A DNA stretch of 64,000 nucleotides, taken from contig NZ_OY781114.1 in assembly GCF_963676485.1 (NCBI RefSeq), positions 1,302,001-1,366,000 of the forward strand. Direction: 5' to 3'. The position numbers and the translations under genes were made by a program. Positions 44,373 through 53,726 of this stretch are shown piece by piece. A model generated the notes under the pieces. That model was not told where the DNA came from and made no database searches. It saw nothing but the letters and a program-made list of their open reading frames with translations. The DNA is from an uncultured Cohaesibacter sp. (GTDB lineage Bacteria; Pseudomonadota; Alphaproteobacteria; Rhizobiales; Cohaesibacteraceae). Position 1 is the stretch's first letter; the number at the start of each line of letters is the position of its first letter.

Positions 44373-45353
44373 TTATTTGACAGCCTTGATGCGTGAAATC
44401 AGGTCAGCCAGACGATCGGACTTGGCAGCCAGTTCTTCATGCATCGGCATAACGGCTTCGATGAAAGGCGCTTTGTCGACTTCGATGAATTCAACACCCA
44501 GATCAGTCTTGGCTTTTTGGATCTCTTTGGTGACGATTTCGTTCCAGAGGGTACGATGGTAATCCATGGATTCACGCGCAGCCTGCTTCACAGCTTTCTG
44601 CTGGTCTTCGGTCAGACGGTCCCATTTCTTGGTGGACATCACCAGAACGGAAGGGATCATGGTATGTTCGTCTTTGGAGAAGATCTTGGCCACTTCACCA
44701 TGACGCGCAGTGGTCATCGCGGTCGGGTTGTTTTCAGCACCATCAACAACACCCTGTTTCAAAGCGCTGTAGAGCTCACCCCAAGTGATCGGGGTCGGGT
44801 TGCCACCAAGCAGCTCAACCATGCGGATAGCCGAAGGGGATGGCTGCACGCGGATTTTCATGCCTTTCAGATCAGCAGGCGTCTTGATTGCCTTGTTGGC
44901 ATAGAAGGAGCGGGCCCCTTCATAGTAGTAGGTCAGACCAATGAAGCCCTTGTCCTTGGAAGACATCAGAATGTCGTCGCCGATTTCGCCGCCAAGAGCC
45001 TTAAAGAAGTGATCTTCGGAGGTGAAGAGATAGGGCAGGTTCAGTGCGCTGTAGGATTCTTCAAATGCTTCAAGTTCGGAAGCATTGGATTTTGCCATGG
45101 CCAGAGTGCCGTTCTGGACCAGTTCCATGGATTCGCGCTGCGTACCAAGCTGGGCGTTGGCGTAGATGCGCACTTTGACGTCGCCATTGGTCAGCTCTTT
45201 CACGCGATCTGCAAAGAATTCCATGGATTTATGGACAGGATGATCTTCAGGGTTGTTATGGCTGATCTTCAAGGTAACAGCGCTTGCTGCCGTTGCAGTC
45301 AAAGCGAAAGCTGCACCAACGACAGCACTAATAATGGAAAGCTTACGAGTCAT
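44373..45353 (-). CDS. dctP: TRAP transporter substrate-binding protein DctP
   Basis: A 326-aa periplasmic protein with a signal peptide (ending ASA) and the DctP family pattern: LKISHNNPEDHPVHKSMEFFADRV, then LKGMKIRVQPSPSAIRMVELLGGNPTPITWGELYSALKQGVVDGAENN. The conserved arginine in KIRVQ binds the substrate carboxylate. Neighbouring genes indicate glucuronate or glucuronide-type ligands. It is divergent from dctQM and leads the minus-strand arm of the island. Confidence 0.95.
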   Translation of the reverse strand: MTRKLSIISAVVGAAFALTATAASAVTLKISHNNPEDHPVHKSMEFFADRVKELTNGDVKVRIYANAQLGTQRESMELVQNGTLAMAKSNASELEAFEESYSALNLPYLFTSEDHFFKALGGEIGDDILMSSKDKGFIGLTYYYEGARSFYANKAIKTPADLKGMKIRVQPSPSAIRMVELLGGNPTPITWGELYSALKQGVVDGAENNPTAMTTARHGEVAKIFSKDEHTMIPSVLVMSTKKWDRLTEDQQKAVKQAARESMDYHRTLWNEIVTKEIQKAKTDLGVEFIEVDKAPFIEAVMPMHEELAAKSDRLADLISRIKAVK

Positions 45354-45502
45354 TTTTCCCTCCCGAATGAAATCTCAGTCGGTTTGTTTGCCTTGCATCC
45401 CTGCAAATGAAAGCGGGATGCCATTCATCCAACCAAGGCATAATTGCAATCAGTTCTTGTGCTGACCACAGACACCTCAACCGGTCTAACCAATATCTCA
45501 TT

Positions 45503-45516
45503 TTTGGTTGACCAAA
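45503..45516. promoter_or_regulatory. UxuR-like operator 1
   Basis: TTTGGTTGACCAAA, palindromic arms TTTGG/CCAAA, resembles the UxuR/ExuR operator TTGGT-N2-ACCAA. It lies in the divergent dctP / dctQ promoter region. Confidence 0.65.
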
Positions 45517-45556
45517 CAATTCTTCATTTTGAAATTTTTGTCAATCAATTTTTATT

Positions 45557-45568
45557 TTGGTTGACCAA
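45557..45568. promoter_or_regulatory. UxuR-like operator 2
   Basis: TTGGTTGACCAA, an exact repeat of the operator 1 core, 53 bp (five helical turns) away. Confidence 0.65.
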
Positions 45569-45829
45569 TTTTGTTTTTTGAGCAATGTGTATAGCCAACA
45601 GAGATGCCGAATGGCACACCAAGTCTGCGGACATTTTGTAAGAGATGCTTTTAGAAAACCGCTATGTAACTGATATATAGCAACTTTCCTTCAAGCCATA
45701 CGAATGCAGGCCGATTTGCTGCTGATCTGCATCCCTCGATTTCGCGTGGCGATACCGACTGGAGAAAAGATATTCTTCAACTTTTGGTCGAGCCACTCGC
45801 TGTCAACCTGGGAACGGCTGTTGATAATT

Positions 45830-45841
45830 TTGGCCGACCAA
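45830..45841. promoter_or_regulatory. UxuR-like operator 3
   Basis: TTGGCCGACCAA, two mismatches from the other copies, lies 73 bp upstream of dctQ. Confidence 0.5.
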
Positions 45842-45914
45842 TTCTCTTCCAAGGGGCAGTCATTTCGCGCTCGATTGGTTCGAGCTGAGAACAAACAGCT
45901 ATTGGAGTGCAGCC

Positions 45915-46439
45915 ATGAAGCAAGCTGTTCGCCTGGTAAATGCGGTTCTGGGAACCCTGACCGTTCTGGTCTTTACCATTCTTGTCATCTGCGTTGTCTG
46001 GCAGGTGGTCTCACGTTTTATTCTAGGAACACCGAGCACCACCACCGATGAGATCGCACGTTTTCTCTTCATGTGGGTCGCCTTTGTGGGCGCCGCATAT
46101 ACGCTCGGCCTCAAGCGGCATCTGGCGATTGACATCATAACCCTGATCATTGACGGCCCCGCAGTTCGTTATATTCGTCTGGCTGTTCTCTTGATTGTTG
46201 CAGCCTTCGCAGGTGTCGTGATGCTCTATGGCGGCCTTGAGCTGATGTTCAAGACCCTTGAATCCGGCCAGATGACCCCGGCTCTTCGTCTGCCAATGGG
46301 ATATGTCTATGGCGCAATTCCCTTCTCGGGCGCCATGATGCTCTTTTACTGCGCAGCGTTGATCGTTGAACTGTTTTCGCCAGAAAGCGGGGAAGAGAGC
46401 GAAGAAAGCTCCGAGCCAACCCCAGTTGAAATAGACTAA
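45915..46439 (+). CDS. dctQ: TRAP transporter small permease DctQ
   Basis: A 174-aa protein with four membrane helices and the DctQ motif TTDEIARFLFMWVAFVGAAYTLGLKRHLAID. It bridges the binding protein and the large permease. The C-terminal tail is very acidic (SPESGEESEESSEP). dctM follows 26 bp later. Confidence 0.93.
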   Translation: MKQAVRLVNAVLGTLTVLVFTILVICVVWQVVSRFILGTPSTTTDEIARFLFMWVAFVGAAYTLGLKRHLAIDIITLIIDGPAVRYIRLAVLLIVAAFAGVVMLYGGLELMFKTLESGQMTPALRLPMGYVYGAIPFSGAMMLFYCAALIVELFSPESGEESEESSEPTPVEID

Positions 46440-46465
46440 CGGATCGAAAAGAGAGTAACCAAACC

Positions 46466-47776
46466 ATGGAATGGCAAGCAACAATCACGCTGTTTTCGAT
46501 CTTCATCGTCCTGATGGCATTCAGCGTTCCTATTTCCTTTGCAATCGGTATCGCGACCATGTTCACCTTTATGGTGATCGACATGTCGTTCGACCAATCG
46601 ATTTTTATCGTCGCCCAGCAGATGGCCTCCGGCCTTGACAGCTTCACCTTGCTGGCGATCCCCTTCTTCATTCTGGCTGGCAATATCATGAACCGTGGCG
46701 GCATCGCCATGCGCCTGATTGAATTTGCCAAGATCCTCGGCGGGCGCCTGCCCGGTTCACTAGCCCACTGTAACGTGCTGGCCAACATGATGTTCGGGGC
46801 GATCTCCGGCTCGGCGGTTGCTTCGGCTGCTGCTGTGGGTGGTGTGATGTCTCCGCTGCAGAAGAAGGAAGGCTATGATCCAGCCTATTCCGCAGCCGTG
46901 AATATTGCCTCCTGCCCGACCGGCCTTCTGATCCCGCCATCAACCACCTTCATCGTTTACTCCCTCATCACCGGTGGTACTTCCATTGCCGCCCTGTTCG
47001 TGGCTGGCTATCTGCCTGGCATGCTGATGGGGCTCGGACTGATGATCGTTGCTGGCATCATCGCCAAGAAACGTGGCTATGGTGTAGCGGAGAAGCCGAC
47101 CCGCAAGGAAATGTGCGAAAAGACCAAGGCAGCCATTCTGCCACTGGGCCTGATCATCATCATCATGGGCGGCATCATCGGCGGTATCTTCACCGCGACG
47201 GAAGCCTCTGCGGTTGCTGTGGTCTACACCCTGTTCCTCGCTCTGGTCTGGTACCGCGAAATCTCTGTGCGCGACCTGCCGAAAATCATTCTGGAATCGG
47301 CTGTCACCACCTCCATCGTGCTGCTGATGATCGGCTGCTCGATCGGTATGTCCAAGGCCATGGCCTTCTCGGATATTCCTTTCTACATCTCCGACGCTCT
47401 GCTGTCGATTTCCGATAACCCGATCGTCATCCTGCTGGTAATGAACCTTGCTCTGCTGATCATCGGCACTTTCATGGACATGACACCAGCCCTGTTGATC
47501 TTCACCCCGATCTTCCTGCCAGTGGTTCAGGATCTGGGCATGGATCCGGTTCACTTCGGTGTCATGATGACTTTCAACCTCTGCATCGGCATCTGCACGC
47601 CGCCGGTTGGGTCTGCCCTGTTCATTGGTTGCTCGGTCGGCAAGGTTCCCATTGCCAAGGTCCTCAAACCAATGCTGCCTTTCTATGCAGTGCTGGTCGT
47701 CCTTCTCATGGCAGTCACCTACATTCCCGAGCTGTCCCTGGTCCTGCCACGCTTTTTCCTTGGCTACGGCGGCTAA
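46466..47776 (+). CDS. dctM: TRAP transporter large permease DctM
   Basis: A 436-aa, roughly 12-helix protein with family motifs LLAIPFFILAGNIMNRGGIAMRLI, MMFGAISGSAVASAAAVGGVM and GICTPPVGSALF. It forms the Na+-coupled channel of the TRAP system. Its gene sits between dctQ and the GH31 gene, with all on the plus strand. Confidence 0.96.
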   Translation: MEWQATITLFSIFIVLMAFSVPISFAIGIATMFTFMVIDMSFDQSIFIVAQQMASGLDSFTLLAIPFFILAGNIMNRGGIAMRLIEFAKILGGRLPGSLAHCNVLANMMFGAISGSAVASAAAVGGVMSPLQKKEGYDPAYSAAVNIASCPTGLLIPPSTTFIVYSLITGGTSIAALFVAGYLPGMLMGLGLMIVAGIIAKKRGYGVAEKPTRKEMCEKTKAAILPLGLIIIIMGGIIGGIFTATEASAVAVVYTLFLALVWYREISVRDLPKIILESAVTTSIVLLMIGCSIGMSKAMAFSDIPFYISDALLSISDNPIVILLVMNLALLIIGTFMDMTPALLIFTPIFLPVVQDLGMDPVHFGVMMTFNLCIGICTPPVGSALFIGCSVGKVPIAKVLKPMLPFYAVLVVLLMAVTYIPELSLVLPRFFLGYGG

Positions 47777-48032
47777 CAGATCAGCCTGACGAACAGGATG
47801 GCGGCCTCTTTTCAAGCTGCGTCGCCATCCCGCACCGATACCTGACGCGACAAGTCAGAAACCAGCGAGTGATGGCCCGGTTGACCTGATGGCAGGTTCA
47901 GCCTGGCTTGCGCCACTTGCCCCATATGAACCAGCATTTCCTGCCAGCAGGAGCTGCTGCAAATCCTCTAGATTCGGCTCATCCAATATCCGGTCGAAAA
48001 GCGCTATCGACAAAGAGCCCAGGGAGACCTTC

Positions 48033-50417
48033 ATGTATCAGCTGAAAAAATGGACGCTTAAAAGCCAGACCGCAACGGGTCTAGTGCTCGAAGTCGAAGG
48101 ACGGCACAGCCTGCAGATCGATATTCTTGAAGACCGCATGGCTCGCGTGCAGCTTCTCAAGGATGGCAGTTATCGTCTTGACCGCAGCTGGACCGTTGCC
48201 CCCAAGGGCGATGCGCCCCTCGAAGGCCGCAATCGCGCCTCGCTCGACGGCTTTTCCTGCCCCTCCTTTACCTGCGAAACCGATAGCGACAGCGTGACGC
48301 TCGCGACCGATTGCCTGAAAGTGGTTGTTCGTCAGCCATTGGGGCTGGTCTGGTTCGGGCGCAGCAACGCCAGCGATGAATGGCAGAAGATTGCAGAAGA
48401 CCGCCCGACCGGCGCCTATATGCTGGGCCGCAAGGATCATGCGCATAGCCACTTCCTGTGCCGCGCAAAGACGGATCGTTTCTACGGCCTTGGCGAGAAA
48501 TCAGGGGAACTGGAACGCTCCGGTCGCCGCTTTGAAATGCGCAATCTGGATGCGATGGGCTATAGTGCCAGCTCCACCGATCCGCTTTACAAGCACGTGC
48601 CTTTCACGATCACCCGTCTGGAAAGCGGGCTGTCCTATTCGCTCTTTTACGACAATCTGGCCCCTTGCTGGTTTGATCTGGGCAACGAGCTGGACAATTA
48701 CCATCAACCATTCCGCTCCTATCGCGCTGAAGACGGCGATCTTGATTACTATTTCGCCCTTGGAGACTCTATTCTGGAACTGACTAAGACCCATACGCAG
48801 CTGACAGGCGGCACCGCCTTCTTGCCGCGCTGGTCTTTGGGTTATTCCGGCTCGACCATGTCCTACACCGATGCGCCCAATGCGCAGGAACAGCTGCATG
48901 GCTTTGTGCGCCTTATCCAGGAGCATGACATCCCGTGCGACAGCTTCCAGCTTTCTTCCGGCTACACTTCCATCGGCCCGAAACGCTATGTGTTCAACTG
49001 GAACACGGACAAGGTGCCTGATGCAAAAGGCATGGCCAAAGTCTTTGCCGATGCGGGCCTTGAGTTGATTGCCAATATCAAGCCTTGCCTGCTGCAAGAC
49101 CATCCGCGCTATGGCGAAGTGGACAATCTGGGCCTTTTCATCAAGGATAGCGACACCGGAGCTGCCGAGCGCTCTGTCTTCTGGGATGATGAAGGCAGCC
49201 ATCTGGACTTCACCAATCCGAAAACCCAGAAATGGTGGCGCGACAATGTCAAGACCGCCCTGCTGGACTATGGCATCCACTCCACCTGGAACGACAATAA
49301 CGAATATGAGATCTGGGACCGTCAGGCCCAGTGCGATGGCTTTGGCTCTGCGGTCGACATCAACCTGATCCGTCCGGTTCAGCCGCTTCTGATGACACGT
49401 GCGTCCAACGATGCACAGGTTGCGTTTGCGCCTGAAAAACGCGCCTATCTCATCTCCCGCTCCGGCTGCCCGGGTATCCAGCGCTATGCACAGACCTGGT
49501 CCGGCGATAACCGCACCAACTGGAACAGCCTCAAATATAATATCCGCATGGGCCTCGGCATGAGCCTTTCGGGCCTTTACAATGTCGGCCATGACGTTGG
49601 TGGCTTTTCTGGCGATCGTCCGGATCCGGAATTGTTCGTGCGCTGGGTCCAGAACGGCATCTTCCACCCACGCTTCACCATTCATAGCTGGAATGACGAC
49701 CAGACGGTCAACGAGCCATGGATGTATCCGGAGGTAACGGCCCATATCCGCAACGCAATCAATCTGCGTTACACCCTGCTGCCCTATCTCTACACCCTGC
49801 TCTACAAGGCCGTGGCAGAAGACGAACCGATGATCCGGCCAACCTTCCTTGACCATGAGCATGACGAACGCTGCTATGCGCCGACCGACGATTTCTTCCT
49901 TGGTCGCGACATGCTGGTGGCGAACGTGGTGGAAGAAGGCGCCAAGACGCGTACACTCTACCTGCCGGATAATGGCGTTGGCTATTATGACTTCTGGTCC
50001 GGGGACTATTTCCACGGCGGTCAGGAAGTCACAGTTCCGGTGGCCCTTGGTTCCATCCCGCTGTTCGTGAAGGCTGGCACCGTATTGACCCTGTCTCCGG
50101 GCGTGAAGCGCTCTGGCTCGGTTGAAGGCCAGTTGCGCCAGATCGTCATCTATCCGCTGCATGGCGATGCCAGCTGCACCTTCGAAGCAGAAGCCTATGA
50201 GGATGACGTGGATAATGTCGATGCGCTTTCGGGCAACCATCGTCTGACGACCTTCAAGGTCACCCAAACGGCGACCACCCTCGACCTTGTATGGCTGCAT
50301 GACGGCCAGTTCAATCCGGCCCTTGAGGGCTGCAAGGTCAGCGTTGCCACCCGCGATTCCCGCCTGCTGTCCGTAGCTGGCGCCCCCTATAAAACCGGCA
50401 CCCTGTTGCCATTCTGA
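48033..50417 (+). CDS. Glycoside hydrolase family 31 enzyme
   Basis: A 794-aa GH31 protein: N-terminal beta domain, barrel from about 265 to 600 and C-terminal beta domains. The predicted nucleophile is Asp421 (WNDNNEYEIWD) and the acid/base Asp492 (TWSGDNRTNW). GH31 enzymes remove terminal alpha-linked sugars such as glucose or xylose. In this setting it may act on alpha-linked glucuronate-containing oligosaccharides. There is no signal peptide. The ATG at 48033 has GGGAG upstream. It lies 13 bp before uxuB. A 654-codon frame antisense to it is only a shadow. Confidence 0.88.
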   Translation: MYQLKKWTLKSQTATGLVLEVEGRHSLQIDILEDRMARVQLLKDGSYRLDRSWTVAPKGDAPLEGRNRASLDGFSCPSFTCETDSDSVTLATDCLKVVVRQPLGLVWFGRSNASDEWQKIAEDRPTGAYMLGRKDHAHSHFLCRAKTDRFYGLGEKSGELERSGRRFEMRNLDAMGYSASSTDPLYKHVPFTITRLESGLSYSLFYDNLAPCWFDLGNELDNYHQPFRSYRAEDGDLDYYFALGDSILELTKTHTQLTGGTAFLPRWSLGYSGSTMSYTDAPNAQEQLHGFVRLIQEHDIPCDSFQLSSGYTSIGPKRYVFNWNTDKVPDAKGMAKVFADAGLELIANIKPCLLQDHPRYGEVDNLGLFIKDSDTGAAERSVFWDDEGSHLDFTNPKTQKWWRDNVKTALLDYGIHSTWNDNNEYEIWDRQAQCDGFGSAVDINLIRPVQPLLMTRASNDAQVAFAPEKRAYLISRSGCPGIQRYAQTWSGDNRTNWNSLKYNIRMGLGMSLSGLYNVGHDVGGFSGDRPDPELFVRWVQNGIFHPRFTIHSWNDDQTVNEPWMYPEVTAHIRNAINLRYTLLPYLYTLLYKAVAEDEPMIRPTFLDHEHDERCYAPTDDFFLGRDMLVANVVEEGAKTRTLYLPDNGVGYYDFWSGDYFHGGQEVTVPVALGSIPLFVKAGTVLTLSPGVKRSGSVEGQLRQIVIYPLHGDASCTFEAEAYEDDVDNVDALSGNHRLTTFKVTQTATTLDLVWLHDGQFNPALEGCKVSVATRDSRLLSVAGAPYKTGTLLPF

Positions 50418-50430
50418 TCTGGAGATTTTC

Positions 50431-51900
50431 ATGACCATTTCCGATTTGCTCAACGCTCCGGGCAACCCGCAATTGCCCGACTATGACCGCAAGGGTCTGC
50501 GTCCGCGCCTTATCCATCTGGGCTTTGGCGCCTTCGCCCGTGCGCACTGGATGAGCTACCATCAAGACTTCCTGCTGAAGCATCCGGCCAGTGACTGGGG
50601 CGTCGTTGTCAGCGACATCCTGTTCGGTGCCGACCGTTTCGCCCAGTTGGAAGAAAATGACCATCTTTATAGCGTTCTGGAACATGGTGATGCCGGCTCC
50701 AACCTGCGCATCATCGGGTCCATCGTCAAGACCGCGCATCCAGAGCGCGGCGGCATGAATGCCTTCTTTGCCCCATTCCTTGAACCAGACGTCGCCATCG
50801 TTTCCATGACAGTCACGGAAAAAGGCTATTGTCTGGCAGGCGGCAAGCTGGATGAAAACAACCCGGCCATCAAGCATGACCTTGAAAATCCGCATACGCC
50901 GAAGTCGGCCATCGGAGCGCTGGTGGAAGCGCTGCGTCGGCGCCGTGATGCCGGCCTTGACGGCTTCACCATACTAAGCCTGGACAACTTGCCCTCCAAC
51001 GGCAAGCTGTGTCAGCTGGCGGTGACGAGCTTCGTTGAAAATCTGGATGCCGAACTTGCCAAATGGATCAAGGCGCATGTGACATTCCCTTGCTCCATGG
51101 TTGACCGCATCGTTCCGGCCCTCACCGACGAGAGCCGCGCTCTCATCAAGGAAACCCTTGGTGGCATGGAAGATCCGAACGGCATCGTTTGTGAACCGTT
51201 CCGTCAGTGGGTTATCGAAGACAATTTCGTCAAGGGTCGCCCACAATGGGAAGAAGTCGGGGCCCAGTTCGTGCCAGACGTCGAGCCTTTTGAGGAAATG
51301 AAACTGCGCACCCTTAATGGTGCCCATTCCTTCCTCGCCTATCTTGGCTATCTGGGTGGCTATGAAACCATTGATGCCTGCATGGACGACGAGCATTACA
51401 AGAAAGCCGCCCACACCCTGATGGTCAAGGAGCAGCAGCCAACCCTGTCTGTTCCGGGAGACGTGGATCTGGATGCCTATGCAGACGCGCTGATCGCGCG
51501 CTTCTCCAATAGCCAGCTCAAACACAAGACCGCACAGATTGCCTCTGACGGCAGCCAGAAGCTGCCGCAGCGCATGCTGGCCTCCATTGCGTGGCACATG
51601 GACCATGACTCTGACTGGCCGCTGCTGGCGCTGGGTGTTGCCGGTTGGCTCCGCTTCATGACCGGCGAAGACGAAAATGGCCAGCCAACGCCGATCAATG
51701 ATCCTCTCGCCGATCAGATCGCACAGAAGGCACTGCAGTTGCCAAACTGGGAAGCTTACATTAACGGCGTTTTGGAAATGGATGCAATTTTCCCTGCAAA
51801 ACTGGCCCAAGATACTCACTTTGTGACGCGTATCAAAGCATCCTATGCTGCTTTGGTTCAGAGGGGTGCGAAGGCAACTGTGGCTGCCGTGCTCTCTTAG
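50431..51900 (+). CDS. uxuB: Fructuronate reductase (mannonate oxidoreductase) UxuB
   Basis: A 489-aa polyol-specific long-chain dehydrogenase. The N-terminal Rossmann segment is LIHLGFGAFARAHW and the catalytic signature KLRTLNGAHS holds Lys291, Asn296 and His299. It reduces fructuronate to mannonate with NADH. Its position between the GH31 gene and uxaC, with uxuA in the same island, supports UxuB over mannitol dehydrogenase. GGAG precedes the ATG. Confidence 0.92.
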   Translation: MTISDLLNAPGNPQLPDYDRKGLRPRLIHLGFGAFARAHWMSYHQDFLLKHPASDWGVVVSDILFGADRFAQLEENDHLYSVLEHGDAGSNLRIIGSIVKTAHPERGGMNAFFAPFLEPDVAIVSMTVTEKGYCLAGGKLDENNPAIKHDLENPHTPKSAIGALVEALRRRRDAGLDGFTILSLDNLPSNGKLCQLAVTSFVENLDAELAKWIKAHVTFPCSMVDRIVPALTDESRALIKETLGGMEDPNGIVCEPFRQWVIEDNFVKGRPQWEEVGAQFVPDVEPFEEMKLRTLNGAHSFLAYLGYLGGYETIDACMDDEHYKKAAHTLMVKEQQPTLSVPGDVDLDAYADALIARFSNSQLKHKTAQIASDGSQKLPQRMLASIAWHMDHDSDWPLLALGVAGWLRFMTGEDENGQPTPINDPLADQIAQKALQLPNWEAYINGVLEMDAIFPAKLAQDTHFVTRIKASYAALVQRGAKATVAAVLS

Positions 51901-51996
51901 GACCATCAGGAGATGCCAATTTACAAGAAGCCTTCAGATCCTTGATTTGAGGGCTTCACTTTCATGCGGTCCATCGCTCATGACAGGAGAAATACC

Positions 51997-53409
51997 ATGC
52001 AAACATTTCTAGGCCCTGATTTCCTGCTGGACACCGCAGCAGCGCGCCATCTTTACCATGACGTTGCAGCTGGCCTGCCGATTGTTGACTATCATAACCA
52101 TCTCATCCCCGAGCAAATCGCGAATGACAAGAAATGGGATACCATCGGCGAAGCCTGGCTCGCAGGTGACCATTACAAATGGCGCGCCATGCGCTGGGCT
52201 GGCATTCCAGAAGAAAAATGCTCTGGAACAGCGTCTTTCCGCGAAAAATTCGACGCCTTCGCAAGCGTTGTCCCGAAATGCTTCGGCAACCCGCTCTATC
52301 ACTGGACCCATCTGGAACTGCAGCGTTATTTCGGCATCAATGAGTTGCTTTCACCAGAAACCGCAGACATGATCTGGGAAAAGGCAAACGGCATGCTGGC
52401 TGAAGACAGCCACTCTGCACGCGGCCTGCTGCGCCAGCTCAAGGTTGAATTTGTCGGCACCACCGATGCTCCTTGCGACGATCTGGCCTTTCACAAACAG
52501 ATAGCAGAAGACGCAAGCCTCAGTGACATGGTTGTGGCTCCAAGTTTCCGTCCCGATGTTGCCTACAAGATCGACCTGCCGGGCTTTGACGGTTTCATCG
52601 CAGATCTGGCCAAGATTGTCGGCTATTCCGTCGACAGCTATGCACCTTTGATGAAAGCCCTCATCGAACGGCTTGATCACTTTGTAGCTCATGGCTGCAA
52701 AGCAACCGACCACGGCATCGACGTTCTGCGCTTTGCCAAACCGGTTGACGAAGCCAGCCTTGATGCGATCATCGCCAAACGCCTTTCCGGCGAAGCACTG
52801 AGCGAGCTGGAAATCGCCCAGTTCCAGACCAACATGTTTGTTGACCTGTCCAAGGCTTATTATGAACGCGATCTGGTCATGCAGCTGCATATCGGCGCTG
52901 TGCGCAACAGCAACCATCGTCTCTTCAAGTCACTTGGTCCGGATGTTGGCGGAGATTCTATCAATGACCGTCCGATCGCTATCGAGCTGAACGGGCTGAT
53001 GGGCGAAATGGACCGTGATGGTCACCTGCCGAAAACGGTTCTCTACCACCTCAACCCATCCTTCAACGAAGTCATCGTCTCCACGGCGGGCAACTTCCAG
53101 GATGGTGAAATTGCAGGCAAGGTACAGGCTGGCTCAGGCTGGTGGTTCAATGATCAGCTCAACGGTATGGAACGCCAGATGACCCAGCTTTCGCAGATGG
53201 GTCTGTTCTCCCATTTCATCGGCATGCTGACGGACAGTCGTTCCTTCCTGTCCTTCCCACGCCATGAATATTTCCGTCGTCTGGTCTGCCAGATGGTTGG
53301 TCGTTGGGTAGAAAATGGCCATGTGCCAAATGATACAGAAATGCTCGACAAGCTTGTGCGCGATGTTTGCTACCAAAATGCAGCAAACTGGTTCCTGCCG
53401 CAGAAGTAA
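51997..53409 (+). CDS. uxaC: Glucuronate isomerase UxaC
   Basis: A 470-aa enzyme of the normal family length. The metal-binding DYHNHLIPEQIAND motif lies near the N-terminus, with VEFVGTTDAPCDDL and MQLHIGAVRNSN further on. It isomerises D-glucuronate to D-fructuronate (and galacturonate to tagaturonate), the entry step of the pathway. The ATG at 51997 with AGGAGA 7 nt upstream is preferred over an in-frame upstream codon. Confidence 0.97.
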   Translation: MQTFLGPDFLLDTAAARHLYHDVAAGLPIVDYHNHLIPEQIANDKKWDTIGEAWLAGDHYKWRAMRWAGIPEEKCSGTASFREKFDAFASVVPKCFGNPLYHWTHLELQRYFGINELLSPETADMIWEKANGMLAEDSHSARGLLRQLKVEFVGTTDAPCDDLAFHKQIAEDASLSDMVVAPSFRPDVAYKIDLPGFDGFIADLAKIVGYSVDSYAPLMKALIERLDHFVAHGCKATDHGIDVLRFAKPVDEASLDAIIAKRLSGEALSELEIAQFQTNMFVDLSKAYYERDLVMQLHIGAVRNSNHRLFKSLGPDVGGDSINDRPIAIELNGLMGEMDRDGHLPKTVLYHLNPSFNEVIVSTAGNFQDGEIAGKVQAGSGWWFNDQLNGMERQMTQLSQMGLFSHFIGMLTDSRSFLSFPRHEYFRRLVCQMVGRWVENGHVPNDTEMLDKLVRDVCYQNAANWFLPQK

Positions 53410-53445
53410 GACTCCTGCTCTGACAGCATTCAGATGACAAAGCCA

Positions 53446-53479
53446 AATAGTCCGACGGATTGCAATCCGTCGGACTATT
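53446..53479. repeat. Perfect 34-nt palindrome after uxaC
   Basis: 16-bp arms (53446-53461 and 53464-53479, AATAGTCCGACGG...) with a GC centre. It probably ends or protects the uxaC mRNA, but there is no T-run. Confidence 0.8.
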
Positions 53480-53726
53480 GCATATCTGGTACAAAAATAT
53501 GCGTAAAATCATTAACGCAATTTTCTGGAAATTGATCAGAGTTTGTTCAATTGTGATATAAATTCAAAACAAGAGGAAATGCGAATATCAACCTTCGCCA
53601 ATACAAACCAGCCAACAGAAGAGAATTCGACATTTCTACTCTTATATAAATCAAACAGAAACCAAGTACATCTGCCATGATGCTTCGCTTGTAAATCCTA
53701 CTAATGAAAAGCATAAGGGATATACC
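53480..53726 (+). other. AT-rich leader region of eda
   Basis: No gene. The AT-rich 247 bp presumably hold a separate eda promoter; AAGGGATATACC before the ATG is the ribosome site. Confidence 0.4.

Noticed and set aside
48501-50465. 654-codon open frame antisense to the GH31 gene
   Set aside because: It mirrors a clear GH31 gene with catalytic motifs. The antisense product has no family features, and long antisense frames are common at this base composition.
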